Shown one piece after another: positions 15,227-21,725 of a stretch of 21,725 nt of DNA. A program made the translations under genes and the position numbers. The notes under the pieces were generated by a model. That model made no database searches, was not told the DNA's origin, and saw only the letters and a program-made list of their open reading frames with translations. The number at the start of each line of letters is the position of its first letter. Within the stretch, counting starts at the first letter, position 1. The DNA is from a virus, in the IMG/VR virus record IMGVR_UViG_3300025913_000114, positions 1-21,725 of that record; one strand, 5' to 3'.

Positions 15227-16198
15227 ATGACCACAGTGCGGACCTTCGCCATCGCCACCACCAGCGACTCCGCCGAGGACTATCGCCTCGTCGACAGCGG
15301 GCTGCTGGTGCCCGTCTCGGCGCTGAACGCCCGCAGTGGCGTCACGTCGACCCCCACACTGACCGGCACCGGCAACTTCACCTGCAACGTCGGCGCCTTC
15401 ACCGCGGCCATCGACGGCACCTCGAACGCCTTGCAGGGCGTCTACCGGATCGCGGTCGACGGCGCCACACCGATCACCATCAATGCGGCGTCCACCCAGG
15501 CCCGCATCGACCTGATTTACGCGCAGATCCTCGACCAGGCGTACGACGGCTCAGGCCTCGCCAAAGGCCAGGTGCAATACCTCGCCGGCACCCCCGGATC
15601 CGGCTCCGCCCCCGCCACGCCCGCCAACGCCGTCGCGCTCTTCACGGTGCCCGTCGCGGCGAACGCCACGTCCGTCGTGTTCGCCAATGCCACCGCGGTG
15701 TTCCCCTACACCGCGGCGGTCGGCGGGATCGTCCCGGTGCGCTCGGCCAGCGACAAGCCCCCCGCGGCGTCCGGCGTGCAGTACCGTCACCGCCTGGACG
15801 TCAGCGCCAGCAGCGGCGCCTCGCCGCTGGAGTGGTCGACCGACGGCGTCACCTACACCTCGGCCTACGACCCGAACGCCGCCTACGGCACGTGGACCGC
15901 GACCACGGTCGGCAGCCTGTTCAATGCCTCCATCACACCTCAGTACCGCACCGCGCCGGGCAACAAGGTCGAGCTGCGTGGCTCCATCGTGACCAACGCC
16001 AGCGTCGCCGACAACAACGGCGTGATCGGCGGCCTGCCTATCCCGGCCTCGTCCAGAGGGATGCGGCCGGCGATCAACGGATCGCCGGATTTCATGCTGT
16101 TCATCCAAAACGGCACGGCCATCGCCGCCAACAGGGGTGGCAACACACTGCCTATCAGCACCGTGATTTACCTTGACGGTCTGTCCTACACGCTCTGA
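15227..16198 (+). CDS. Tail fibre/baseplate protein, candidate receptor-binding
   Basis: This is a 323-residue protein behind AGGAG (15213-15217). Residues 1-165 follow a domain common in actinophage tail tips: YRLVDSGLLVPVSALNARSG, FTCNVGAFTAAIDGTSNALQ, ASTQARIDLIYAQILDQAYD, VQYLAGTPGSGSAPATPANA and VALFTVPVAANATSV. A linker (VRSASDKPPAASGVQYRHRL) joins it to a C-terminal beta domain (WTATTVGSLFNASITPQYRT, VELRGSIVTNASV, LPIPASSRGMRPAING) that resembles fibre-tip domains. This C-terminal domain is the best candidate in the window for contacting the host surface, together with the protein at 17276. The stop and the next ATG overlap by one base (TGATG). Confidence 0.82.
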   Translation: MTTVRTFAIATTSDSAEDYRLVDSGLLVPVSALNARSGVTSTPTLTGTGNFTCNVGAFTAAIDGTSNALQGVYRIAVDGATPITINAASTQARIDLIYAQILDQAYDGSGLAKGQVQYLAGTPGSGSAPATPANAVALFTVPVAANATSVVFANATAVFPYTAAVGGIVPVRSASDKPPAASGVQYRHRLDVSASSGASPLEWSTDGVTYTSAYDPNAAYGTWTATTVGSLFNASITPQYRTAPGNKVELRGSIVTNASVADNNGVIGGLPIPASSRGMRPAINGSPDFMLFIQNGTAIAANRGGNTLPISTVIYLDGLSYTL

Positions 16199-17268
16199 TG
16201 GATGCCCAATACCGCGTCCGGTTCGCCGGCACGCTCTCCGACCAGCTGATCGGCGACTTCCCCTTCGAAGGAACCAGCTTCGAGGCACGCATCGGCGCCG
16301 CCGGCGCGATGTCAGGCAACATCCCGATCGCCCGCGGCGACAGCACATTCGGTGCCCGGGTCGCCGCCATCCATGGATCCGCAGCGACCACCGCCTACGT
16401 CTACCGCAACGGCGTGCCGTGGTGGGGCGGCCCGGTCTGGACCAAGACCCTGGCCAGCGACGAAAACGGTGGTCGCTGCGGATCCATGGATGCCGCCACG
16501 TTCGAGTCCTATCTCGACCGGGTCCTGCTCGCCACGGACCTGCCCGCGTTGCCCGGCACCGACCAGATGGACATCGCCAGGTCGTTCATCAACCACATGC
16601 AGTCCGACCCGCACGCCAATGTGGGCCTGACCTGCGACACCATCCAGTCGGGCATCATCCGCGACCGTGTCCTCTACGCCGCTGCGAGCCGGCCGTCATA
16701 CCTCAAGATGCTGAGCGACTTGGCCGCGCTCGACCAGGGCTTCGAATTCGTCACCCAGGTCCTCACCGACCCCACCACCGGCGCGCGCATGCGGCGCCTG
16801 CGCCTGGGCTACCCGATCCTGTCCAGCGGCGTCACCCACCGCATCAGCAGACCAGGCGCGATCCTCAGCTACAGCTTCCCCGAGGACGGCACCCGGGCCG
16901 CTACCTCCCTGATGGCCACCGGCAGCGGCGCCAACAGCTCCGTCCACACCAACGCCGGCGCCTACGCCGCCGGCTACCCCAGGACGGACCTCACCACGTC
17001 GTACAGCTCCATCACCGACATCGCCACCCTGGAGGCGCACGCGACTGCCGACCTGGCTTTGGTCGCGCCGCCGTTCGGAGTGCCCGCGGTGCGTGTCCGC
17101 CTGGACGCAACGGACATCACGCCTCAGTGCCTCGGCGACTCGGTGCGGATCAGCATCGTCGACGAGCTCTTCCCGGCCGGCGTCACCGCGACCTACCGGC
17201 TGGTCGGCATGACCGTCGCGCCCGAGGAGCGCGGCCGGTACGAGACCTGCGACCTGATCCTGAACTGA
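16198..17268 (+). CDS. Tail-associated minor tail protein (Gp37/Tal N-terminal-like)
   Basis: This 356-residue protein belongs to the tail tip hub group. The N-terminal part (FEARIGAAGAMSGNIPIARG) and a conserved segment YVYRNGVPWWGGPVWTK (residues 68-84), then FESYLDRVLLATDL (102-115), match actinophage minor tail proteins that follow Dit. The middle (DLAALDQGFEFVTQV, MRRLRLGYPIL) and the C-terminus (VRVRLDATDITPQCLGDSVR, then YRLVGMTVAPEERGRYETCD) complete the family pattern. It should form the cone under the Dit ring. It has no recognisable wall hydrolase domain. Codons 58-98 are bounded by the perfect inverted repeat described separately, which is unusual for a structural gene. Confidence 0.85.
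   Translation: MDAQYRVRFAGTLSDQLIGDFPFEGTSFEARIGAAGAMSGNIPIARGDSTFGARVAAIHGSAATTAYVYRNGVPWWGGPVWTKTLASDENGGRCGSMDAATFESYLDRVLLATDLPALPGTDQMDIARSFINHMQSDPHANVGLTCDTIQSGIIRDRVLYAAASRPSYLKMLSDLAALDQGFEFVTQVLTDPTTGARMRRLRLGYPILSSGVTHRISRPGAILSYSFPEDGTRAATSLMATGSGANSSVHTNAGAYAAGYPRTDLTTSYSSITDIATLEAHATADLALVAPPFGVPAVRVRLDATDITPQCLGDSVRISIVDELFPAGVTATYRLVGMTVAPEERGRYETCDLILN
16368..16492. repeat. Perfect 26-bp inverted repeat inside a tail gene
   Basis: Arms 16368-16393 and 16467-16492 are exact reverse complements, separated by 73 bases. They encode IHGSAATT (residues 58-65) and GGRCGSMD (91-98). The codon phase is mirrored exactly, so if the 125-base segment were flipped the frame would remain open with a different middle (beginning VFVAGQGLGP). 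In mRNA the arms could form a 26-bp stem with a large loop. Confidence 0.93.
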
Positions 17269-17275
17269 GGCGCCG

Positions 17276-17995
17276 ATGACCGCCAACCACACGCGTACTC
17301 CGCTCGATGTCATCGAGCTCCTGGACCGCCGCGTCAAGGCGCTCGAGGCCGCGCGCGCGGCCGGCGCGCAGTACGGCCTATGCACCTCGACCACGCACCC
17401 GGCGAACCCGACCACCGGGCTGCAGATCCTGGAGACCGACACCGGCCTGCGCGCCTACTGGTCCGGCTCGGCATGGATGTACCCGCCGCAGCGGATCGGC
17501 CAGAAGCTACTGACGGCGTCGGCACCGTCGATCACGCTGGCGGTCCCGACCGGGCCCGCTTTCAGCACGCTGCGCGTGGCGTGGTCGGCGCGCAGCGACT
17601 ACAGCGGCGGCTCGGCCACCTACATGTACCTGCAGCTCAACGCCGACACGAACACGACGCACTACGACTGGCAGATCAACCAGGCATCCGGGAGCACCAG
17701 CAGCCCCGGCGCCAGCCCGAGCGCGGTCGGCCAGATCGAGGTCGGCACGATGCCCGCGGCCACCGCGACCAGCGGCTACGTCGGGGGCGGCGAGCTCACG
17801 ATCGCCAACGCCAGCGGGACCACCTTCAAGGCCGTCTCGGCGCACTCGACCTCGATGGAGAGCGCCACCAGCGGCTTCAGCGGCACATACGGCGGCGACT
17901 GGCTGCAGTCGGTCCCGATCTCCTCGATCACGCTGGCCCCGCAGTTCGGGAACTTCGTCGCCGGGACCGCCGCCTACCTTTACGGAGAGACCTGA
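17276..17995 (+). CDS. Tail fibre-like minor tail protein
   Basis: This is a 239-residue protein starting at ATG 17276 with GAGG at 17266-17269. Residues 8-28 (TPLDVIELLDRRVKALEAAR) form a likely short coiled coil for trimerisation. Then comes a tail-protein module (GLQILETDTGLRAYWSGSAW) of the 'TDTGL-YW-GSAW' type that occurs in many phage fibres. The rest is Ser/Thr/Gly-rich and beta-forming (LRVAWSARSDYSGGSATYMY, YVGGGELTIANASGTTFKAV, FSGTYGGDWLQSVPISSITL), suitable for a trimeric tip domain. It probably decorates the tail tip and may bind the host. The stop overlaps the ATG of the secreted esterase (TGATG at 17993-17997), so the two are co-translated. Confidence 0.8.
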   Translation: MTANHTRTPLDVIELLDRRVKALEAARAAGAQYGLCTSTTHPANPTTGLQILETDTGLRAYWSGSAWMYPPQRIGQKLLTASAPSITLAVPTGPAFSTLRVAWSARSDYSGGSATYMYLQLNADTNTTHYDWQINQASGSTSSPGASPSAVGQIEVGTMPAATATSGYVGGGELTIANASGTTFKAVSAHSTSMESATSGFSGTYGGDWLQSVPISSITLAPQFGNFVAGTAAYLYGET

Positions 17996-19188
17996 TGATC
18001 AACCGCGTGGCCCGAGCGCTCGCCGCGCTGCTCCTGGTCCTCGGCGTAGCCGGCGCGACCGCCCCCACCGTCCGTGGCGCGGCCCCGGCGGCCGCCGCGG
18101 ACGGCTGGACCGCGACCTGGTCCGCAGCGCTCTCCTACGCCCCGGCCGTCGGCGGCTGGTCCGACCAGACGCTCCGCCAAGTCGTCCGGACCTCGCTCGG
18201 CGGGACCTCGCTGAGGCTTCGCCTGAGCAACCGATACGCGTCGACCCCGGCGATCGTCGGGCACGTCACCATCGGCACCCAGATGAACGGGGGGACCACG
18301 GTCGAGGCGGCCCCGCTGCCGGTCACCTTCGGCGGCTCGACCGCGCTCACCCTCGCTCCCGGTGCGTCGGCCACCTCCGACCCGATCCCGCTCGCGACGG
18401 CCCCGGCCACGCGCCTGCTGGTGTCCTTCTACGTCCCCGCCGGCGCGAACATGATCACCGCGCGGCACGACGTCAGCGATGAGACGAACTTCAACGCCGC
18501 CGGCGACGCCACCGGCGCGCAGTACTTCCCGACGCTGAACGTCTTCGGCTTCACCGCGCTCCTGGACGGCCTCGATGTCCCCCGGGGACCGCCGGCGACC
18601 GTCGTCGCGATCGGCGACTCGATCACCGACGGCCTGCACACCGACAGCGACACCGACACCCGGTGGCCGAACTACGCGGCCGCCCGCGCCGCGGCCGCCG
18701 GACTGGCCATCGTCAACGCCGGTGTCTCGGGGTCTGCCGTCACCTTTGATCAAAGCTTCGCGCTGTCCGAGGTGCACCGGTGGGCGACGGACGTCCTCGG
18801 CGTGCCCGGCGTGTGCGGCGTCGTCGACGCCGGCGGGATCAATGACCTCCGCGGCGGCGCATCAGCGGCGACCCTGATCGCAGCGAAGCAGCAGCTGGCC
18901 GCGACGACGCATGCGGCTGGCCTGCAGTACTTCCTCACCACCCTGACTTCAGACACGGGCTCGACCGGCGCCACGTCGGCCGAGGCGGCGCAGATCGCGA
19001 TCTACAACCAGTGGGTCCGGTCCGGGACCACCGGCGCGGATGGTTTCTTCGACTTCGACAACGCCGTCGACGCTGGCGGCGCGCTCAAAGCCGTCTATGA
19101 CAGCGGCGATCACCTTCACCCGAGCTCCGCCGGCGCCGCGGCCCTCGCCAACGTCGTCGACGTCTCGAAGCTGTGCCTGGCAGCATGA
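17995..19188 (+). CDS. Secreted SGNH/GDSL-family esterase with Sec signal peptide
   Basis: This 397-residue enzyme probably removes acyl groups from a carbohydrate or lipid substrate. The start is a signal peptide: Arg4 and Arg7, a hydrophobic core (ALAALLLVLGVAGATA, residues 8-23) and Ala-rich cleavage sites ending near A35. No lipobox Cys is present. Residues 38-165 are the accessory beta domain of bacterial secreted SGNH hydrolases (WTATWSAALSYAP, TLRQVVRTSLGGTSLRLRLS). The catalytic blocks are complete: VAIGDSITDG with S209, NAGVSG (241-246), GGIND with N283, and DHLHPS with D372 and H375. The long frame extending back to 17380 overlaps the fibre gene and is rejected. The ATG overlaps the fibre stop. 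It looks like a host-type gene captured into the late operon, either as a lysogenic-conversion or virion or lysis esterase. Substrate unknown. Confidence 0.9.
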   Translation: MINRVARALAALLLVLGVAGATAPTVRGAAPAAAADGWTATWSAALSYAPAVGGWSDQTLRQVVRTSLGGTSLRLRLSNRYASTPAIVGHVTIGTQMNGGTTVEAAPLPVTFGGSTALTLAPGASATSDPIPLATAPATRLLVSFYVPAGANMITARHDVSDETNFNAAGDATGAQYFPTLNVFGFTALLDGLDVPRGPPATVVAIGDSITDGLHTDSDTDTRWPNYAAARAAAAGLAIVNAGVSGSAVTFDQSFALSEVHRWATDVLGVPGVCGVVDAGGINDLRGGASAATLIAAKQQLAATTHAAGLQYFLTTLTSDTGSTGATSAEAAQIAIYNQWVRSGTTGADGFFDFDNAVDAGGALKAVYDSGDHLHPSSAGAAALANVVDVSKLCLAA

Positions 19189-19208
19189 CCAACCCCTGAG
19201 GAGCCCTC

Positions 19209-20186
19209 ATGACGATCTTCGGTCCCGACCTGTCCAGCTACCAGGACGGCATCGACGTCACCAAACTGCCGTACCCGGTCGTCATCGCCAAGTGCACGGA
19301 GGGCACCTACTACACCGATGCCGACTACCCGGCATGGCGGCTGCAGGCCCGTCAGAGCGCGAAGTTCCTTATCCCCTACCACTTCGTCTCCGGCGAGGAT
19401 CCTGCTGCCCAGGCCAAGCACTTCGCCGACAAGATCGGAGACAAGAGCCTGCCGGCCATGCTCGACTTCGAGTCTGCCGGCGGCTACTCGCCAACACTGC
19501 GACAGCTGCTCGACGTCGCCGACGCCTGCGATGGCCTCGGCATCCACATCGCCCTGGCCTACCTGCCCCACTGGTACCACGAGCAGATCGGATCGCCGCC
19601 GCTCGGCGGCCTGGCAATCCGCGGCATCGCCCTGGTCTCCAGCCAATATCCCGGCGGCGCCGGCTACCCCGGCGACGATGCCGCCGGCTGGGAGGCCTAC
19701 GGCGGCATGACGCCGCTGATCTACCAGTTCACCAACGACGCGGCCGTCCAAGGTCACGCCGTCGACATGAACGCCTACCGTGGCTCAATCGCCGAGCTCG
19801 CGGCCGCCCTCACCCCACACTCAGGAGGCACCGTGTCCGTTCTCGACAGCACCGACATCCACAACGTCTGGGGCTACTCCCACGGCGACGCCCCGGACGT
19901 CCACCAGACCCTGACGAATGCCGCGGCCGCGGCCGGCCAGGCAAACAGCAAGATCGACGAGGTCCTGCAGATTCTCAAGCAGCAGCCGACGTCGGCGCCC
20001 ATCCTCGCGCCCGCCGACGTCGACGCCCTGGCTGCCGCCATCGTCACGCCCCTGGCCGCCGCGATCGCCCCGCACATCCCCGACGTCGACGCCACCGCGG
20101 TCGCCCAGGCCGCCGCCGGGCCGGTCGCCCACGCCGTCGTGATGCAGATGGGCGCGGATCTCAGCGCCACCCCGGCCGCGAGCTGA
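19209..20186 (+). CDS. Endolysin, GH25-type muramidase
   Basis: This 325-residue enzyme would cut the glycan backbone of peptidoglycan (beta-1,4 MurNAc-GlcNAc bonds) at the end of infection. Residues 1-200 are the GH25 barrel: FGPDLSSYQ with D7, VVIAKCTEGTYYTD, YHFVSGEDPAAQAKHFADKI, the catalytic MLDFES with D86 and E88, and QFTNDAAVQGHAVDMNAYRG with D186. The C-terminal 115 residues contain a helix (LTNAAAAAGQANSKIDEVLQ) and an Ala/Asp-rich end, perhaps for wall binding or oligomerisation, with no motif I can name. It lacks a signal peptide, so a holin is expected. GAGGAG at 19198-19203 decides the start. Confidence 0.9.
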   Translation: MTIFGPDLSSYQDGIDVTKLPYPVVIAKCTEGTYYTDADYPAWRLQARQSAKFLIPYHFVSGEDPAAQAKHFADKIGDKSLPAMLDFESAGGYSPTLRQLLDVADACDGLGIHIALAYLPHWYHEQIGSPPLGGLAIRGIALVSSQYPGGAGYPGDDAAGWEAYGGMTPLIYQFTNDAAVQGHAVDMNAYRGSIAELAAALTPHSGGTVSVLDSTDIHNVWGYSHGDAPDVHQTLTNAAAAAGQANSKIDEVLQILKQQPTSAPILAPADVDALAAAIVTPLAAAIAPHIPDVDATAVAQAAAGPVAHAVVMQMGADLSATPAAS

Positions 20187-20191
20187 TACCC

Positions 20192-20422
20192 GTGGCTGCC
20201 CTTAGCTCGACCGACCGCACCGACCTGAACCGCGCGGCCCGCATCATCGCAGCCATCAGCGTTGCCGGGCCGGCCATCGCCGAGCTCCTCCACCCCTGGA
20301 TCATCAGGTTCCCCGCCATCGGCGCCGTCGTCGCCGCCCTGGAGGTGCTGTGGACGGCCTACGCCAAGCAGCACCCCGCAGGCACGCCGCCGGCGGACGT
20401 CCCGCGCCAGAGCTCACCGTGA
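20192..20422 (+). CDS. Small putative membrane protein, holin candidate
   Basis: This is a 76-residue protein starting at GTG 20192, five bases after the endolysin stop. Two hydrophobic segments are visible, residues about 15-32 (AARIIAAISVAGPAIAEL) and 38-57 (IRFPAIGAVVAALEVLWTAY), separated by HPW. This is followed by a short polar, Pro-rich tail (KQHPAGTPPADVPRQSSP). The size and hairpin-like topology suit a holin with two membrane helices, and the position directly after the endolysin supports this. The helices are short and Ala-rich, so membrane insertion is not certain. The stop overlaps the next GTG by four bases (GTGA). Confidence 0.7.
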   Translation: MAALSSTDRTDLNRAARIIAAISVAGPAIAELLHPWIIRFPAIGAVVAALEVLWTAYAKQHPAGTPPADVPRQSSP

Positions 20423-20868
20423 GACACCTGGCAGCGCTGCCGCGACGCTGGCGGTTCGCCTCGGAGCCCTTCGAGCTCTTCCTCGCGCTCGCCGCCCTTT
20501 TCTCCGGCCTGTCCGTGCTCCTCGGCACCACCCGGCCCGGATCCCTGACCGCCCAGATGTCCCCGGTCATCCTGCGCGCCTGGGGCGCTTCCCTGAGCGT
20601 GGGCGGCGCGCTCACCATAGCCTCACGGTGGCTGCTCGCCGGCGCGGACACCGCCGGCGCGCTGATGCGAGCGCTCCGGCTGGAGCAGATGGGGATGACC
20701 CTGTTCGCCACTACTGCCGGCATGTACGCCATCGCCATCATCTCCATCGGTCGAGCCGGCCTCGCCGCTGGACCCATCATCATCGGCTGGTCCCTCGCCT
20801 GCGCCGTCCGCACCTGGATCATCCGCGCGGAGCGGCGCACACTTCCCCCGCTCGACCCCGGCGGCTAG
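20419..20868 (+). CDS. Four-helix membrane protein of the lysis region
   Basis: This is a 149-residue protein with a GTG start coupled to the preceding stop. Four membrane helices are likely: about 18-36 (FELFLALAALFSGLSVLLG), 51-68, 91-110 (MGMTLFATTAGMYAIAIISI) and 114-131 (GLAAGPIIIGWSLACAVR). The N-terminus is basic (MRHLAALPRRWR) and the C-terminus is basic then Pro-rich, so both ends are predicted to be cytoplasmic. Similar membrane proteins commonly sit in the lysis region of actinophages and are called holin-like or simply membrane protein. The function is not proven. It might be a holin, a holin regulator, or a superinfection-exclusion factor. Confidence 0.82.
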   Translation: MRHLAALPRRWRFASEPFELFLALAALFSGLSVLLGTTRPGSLTAQMSPVILRAWGASLSVGGALTIASRWLLAGADTAGALMRALRLEQMGMTLFATTAGMYAIAIISIGRAGLAAGPIIIGWSLACAVRTWIIRAERRTLPPLDPGG

Positions 20869-20878
20869 GAGGCGCCGC

Positions 20879-21220
20879 GTGGACCTCACCACGGTCCTGT
20901 CCGCCATGGGCGGCGTCGGAATGCTGACTTTCCTGCAGCAGGCCGTCGGTCTGTACCGGGAGGAGAGGCGCAAAACCTCGGCCGAGGCTCGCGCCCAGGC
21001 CGCCGCGCCCGTGACTCAGCAGTCGCTGATGATGGGCATGGCCGACCAGAATTCCAGCATCCAGCAGCGTACGATCGCTGCCCTCGAAGACCAGCTCGAC
21101 AAAGCGCTCCGCGACAACGCGACCCTGCGCCAGGATCAAGAAACCCGAGAGCGCCTCATCGCGCGCCTCTCCATCCGAATCGGCCAGCTCGAGTCCCAAG
21201 CCGGTCAGAAAGACCCATAG
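20879..21220 (+). CDS. Small coiled-coil protein at the end of the late operon
   Basis: This is a 113-residue protein starting at GTG 20879 behind a strong AGGAGG (20867-20872) that overlaps the previous stop codon. Residues 1-25 form a mildly hydrophobic stretch (VLSAMGGVGMLTFLQQAVGL) that could be a membrane anchor. Residues 26-60 are basic then polar, and 62-107 form a good coiled coil (IAALEDQLDKALRDNATLRQ, RERLIARLSIRIGQLESQ). This layout recalls small membrane-anchored coiled-coil proteins such as inner spanins, but the anchor is weak and Gram-positive phages usually lack spanins. The function is unknown. A lysis or holin-associated role follows from position only. Confidence 0.8.
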   Translation: MDLTTVLSAMGGVGMLTFLQQAVGLYREERRKTSAEARAQAAAPVTQQSLMMGMADQNSSIQQRTIAALEDQLDKALRDNATLRQDQETRERLIARLSIRIGQLESQAGQKDP

Positions 21221-21222
21221 CC

Positions 21223-21251
21223 GCGGCCCCGCCCATCCAGGGCGGGGCCGC
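21223..21251 (+). terminator. Rho-independent terminator closing the late operon
   Basis: Arms 21223-21234 and 21240-21251 form a perfect 12-bp GC stem with a 5-base loop (ATCCA), followed by TTTCGT. It begins two bases after the last plus-strand stop and lies five bases from the end of the convergent minus-strand gene, which it may also shield from read-through. Confidence 0.9.
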
Positions 21252-21256
21252 TTTCG

Positions 21257-21725
21257 TCATGTCTGGGGCACGACCACCTGGCGCCCGCGCTTCCATCGCG
21301 TCAGCACAGCCTCGTGGCCCACCTGCTCGCCAGTCGACGGATTCAACTGGAAGCGCCCGAAGACGGTTCGCACGTCTAGAGTCACCAGCTCCTGCCAGAG
21401 CCGTCCTGCATCTACGGAGCCCGCCGATCGCGCGGAGGCCGTAGCGATCACTCCCGCCGCGTAGGCCTGGACGGCCGGATAGTCGGGCCCGGCGCCGAAG
21501 CGACGCCCCCACTCGGCGAGGAAGGCGGTTTCGTCTATCCCGAGATCCACCTCGGCGTGCGCACCGGCCGCCCACTGGCCGATGCCGAGTACCCCGTCAG
21601 GCGCCTCAACATCTCGTGCGAACTCTCTGATGCCAGCGGCAACGGAGCACACAAGCCGCGGCGGAGTGTCCAGCCTCTGAGCAGCGAGGACCGTCGCGAC
21701 GTCATCCTCGTAGACGCCGGCGCTG
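21257..21725 (-). CDS. ABC transporter substrate-binding protein (branched-chain amino-acid type), partial
   Basis: This minus-strand gene ends at 21257 and is open to the window edge, so only its C-terminal 156 codons are visible. Translation of the last 73 bases shows no stop and continues the protein upstream of the apparent GTG at 21652 (AGVYEDDVATVLAAQRLDTP). The conserved tail is that of periplasmic-binding-protein family 6: GVLGIGQWAAGAHAEVDLG, FLAEWGRRFGAGPDYPAVQA, YAAGVIATASARSAGSVDAG, LVTLDVRTVFGRFQLNPSTG and EQVGHEAVLTRWKRGRQVVV. Such proteins capture amino acids or related solutes outside the cell for import, usually as lipoproteins. It is a typical chromosomal gene and not a phage one, so it marks host DNA beside the prophage. 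The signal peptide and lipobox would be outside the window. Confidence 0.8.
   Translation of the reverse strand, partial: SAGVYEDDVATVLAAQRLDTPPRLVCSVAAGIREFARDVEAPDGVLGIGQWAAGAHAEVDLGIDETAFLAEWGRRFGAGPDYPAVQAYAAGVIATASARSAGSVDAGRLWQELVTLDVRTVFGRFQLNPSTGEQVGHEAVLTRWKRGRQVVVPQT

Noticed and set aside
16368-16492. Inverted repeat read as a mobile element end or a standard invertase switch
   Set aside because: No transposase or recombinase and no target duplication are visible, and the enclosed 73 bases are too short for a known invertase cassette. It is kept as an unexplained repeat.
17380-17994. Upstream extension of the esterase frame
   Set aside because: It overlaps nearly the whole fibre gene, is Arg/Pro/His-rich, and would bury the signal peptide that starts at 17995.
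21259-21444. Small plus-strand frame at the right end
   Set aside because: It lies opposite the well-supported substrate-binding protein and has Arg/Pro/Ala shadow composition.
1-21725. tRNA genes, CRISPR arrays, insertion sequences, integrase, repressor
   Set aside because: None was seen. There are no regularly spaced repeats, cloverleaf patterns, transposase or recombinase motifs in any sensible frame.

Overview
This window is the late structural region of a tailed phage or prophage (siphovirus morphology, HK97-type capsid) from a very GC-rich actinobacterium. The evidence for the host group is the GC-rich third codon positions, GTG starts, actinophage-style head, neck and tail genes, and the absence of a LysB-like mycolyl esterase. 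That absence would fit a host without mycolic acids, such as Streptomyces and relatives, but the genus cannot be fixed from the sequence. All genes from 51 to 21220 are on the plus strand, tightly packed and often overlapping by 1 or 4 bases (ATGA, GTGA, TGATG), as expected of one or a few late transcripts.

Layout. 51-2223: small and large terminase. 2220-2441: a 73-residue protein that looks Sm-like. 2441-4432: portal protein fused to a MuF-like head morphogenesis domain. 4441-6631: prohead protease and major capsid protein with an N-terminal delta domain. A strong hairpin follows at 6634-6676. 6705-10502: neck region (adaptor, stopper, gp10-like completion protein, tail terminator), interrupted by putative capsid- or virion-surface proteins and two disordered small proteins. 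10533-11123: major tail tube protein, followed by a second hairpin. 11199-11911: tail assembly chaperones G and GT. T has no start codon of its own and is reached by a -1 frameshift near GGGGGAA at 11486-11492. 11935-14337: tape measure protein of 800 residues, predicting a tail of about 120 nm. 14339-17995: distal tail protein, tail fibre-like protein, tail-associated protein and a second fibre-like protein. 17995-19188: an SGNH/GDSL esterase with a Sec signal peptide. 19209-21220: GH25 endolysin and three small membrane or coiled-coil proteins, probably the lysis cassette, closed by a rho-independent terminator at 21223-21251.

The last 469 bases hold a minus-strand gene that runs off the window. 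It reads as the C-terminal part of a branched-chain amino-acid type ABC transporter substrate-binding protein, which is a chromosomal kind of gene. This suggests that the window crosses the right end of an integrated prophage, with attR close to 21220-21257.

Most of the window is a recognisable, ordinary virion module. The parts worth a second look are the secreted host-type esterase in the late operon, a perfect 26-base inverted repeat inside a tail gene whose inversion would stay open and in frame, the Sm-like protein between terminase and portal, the portal-MuF fusion, the start-less T frame, and the phage-host junction.
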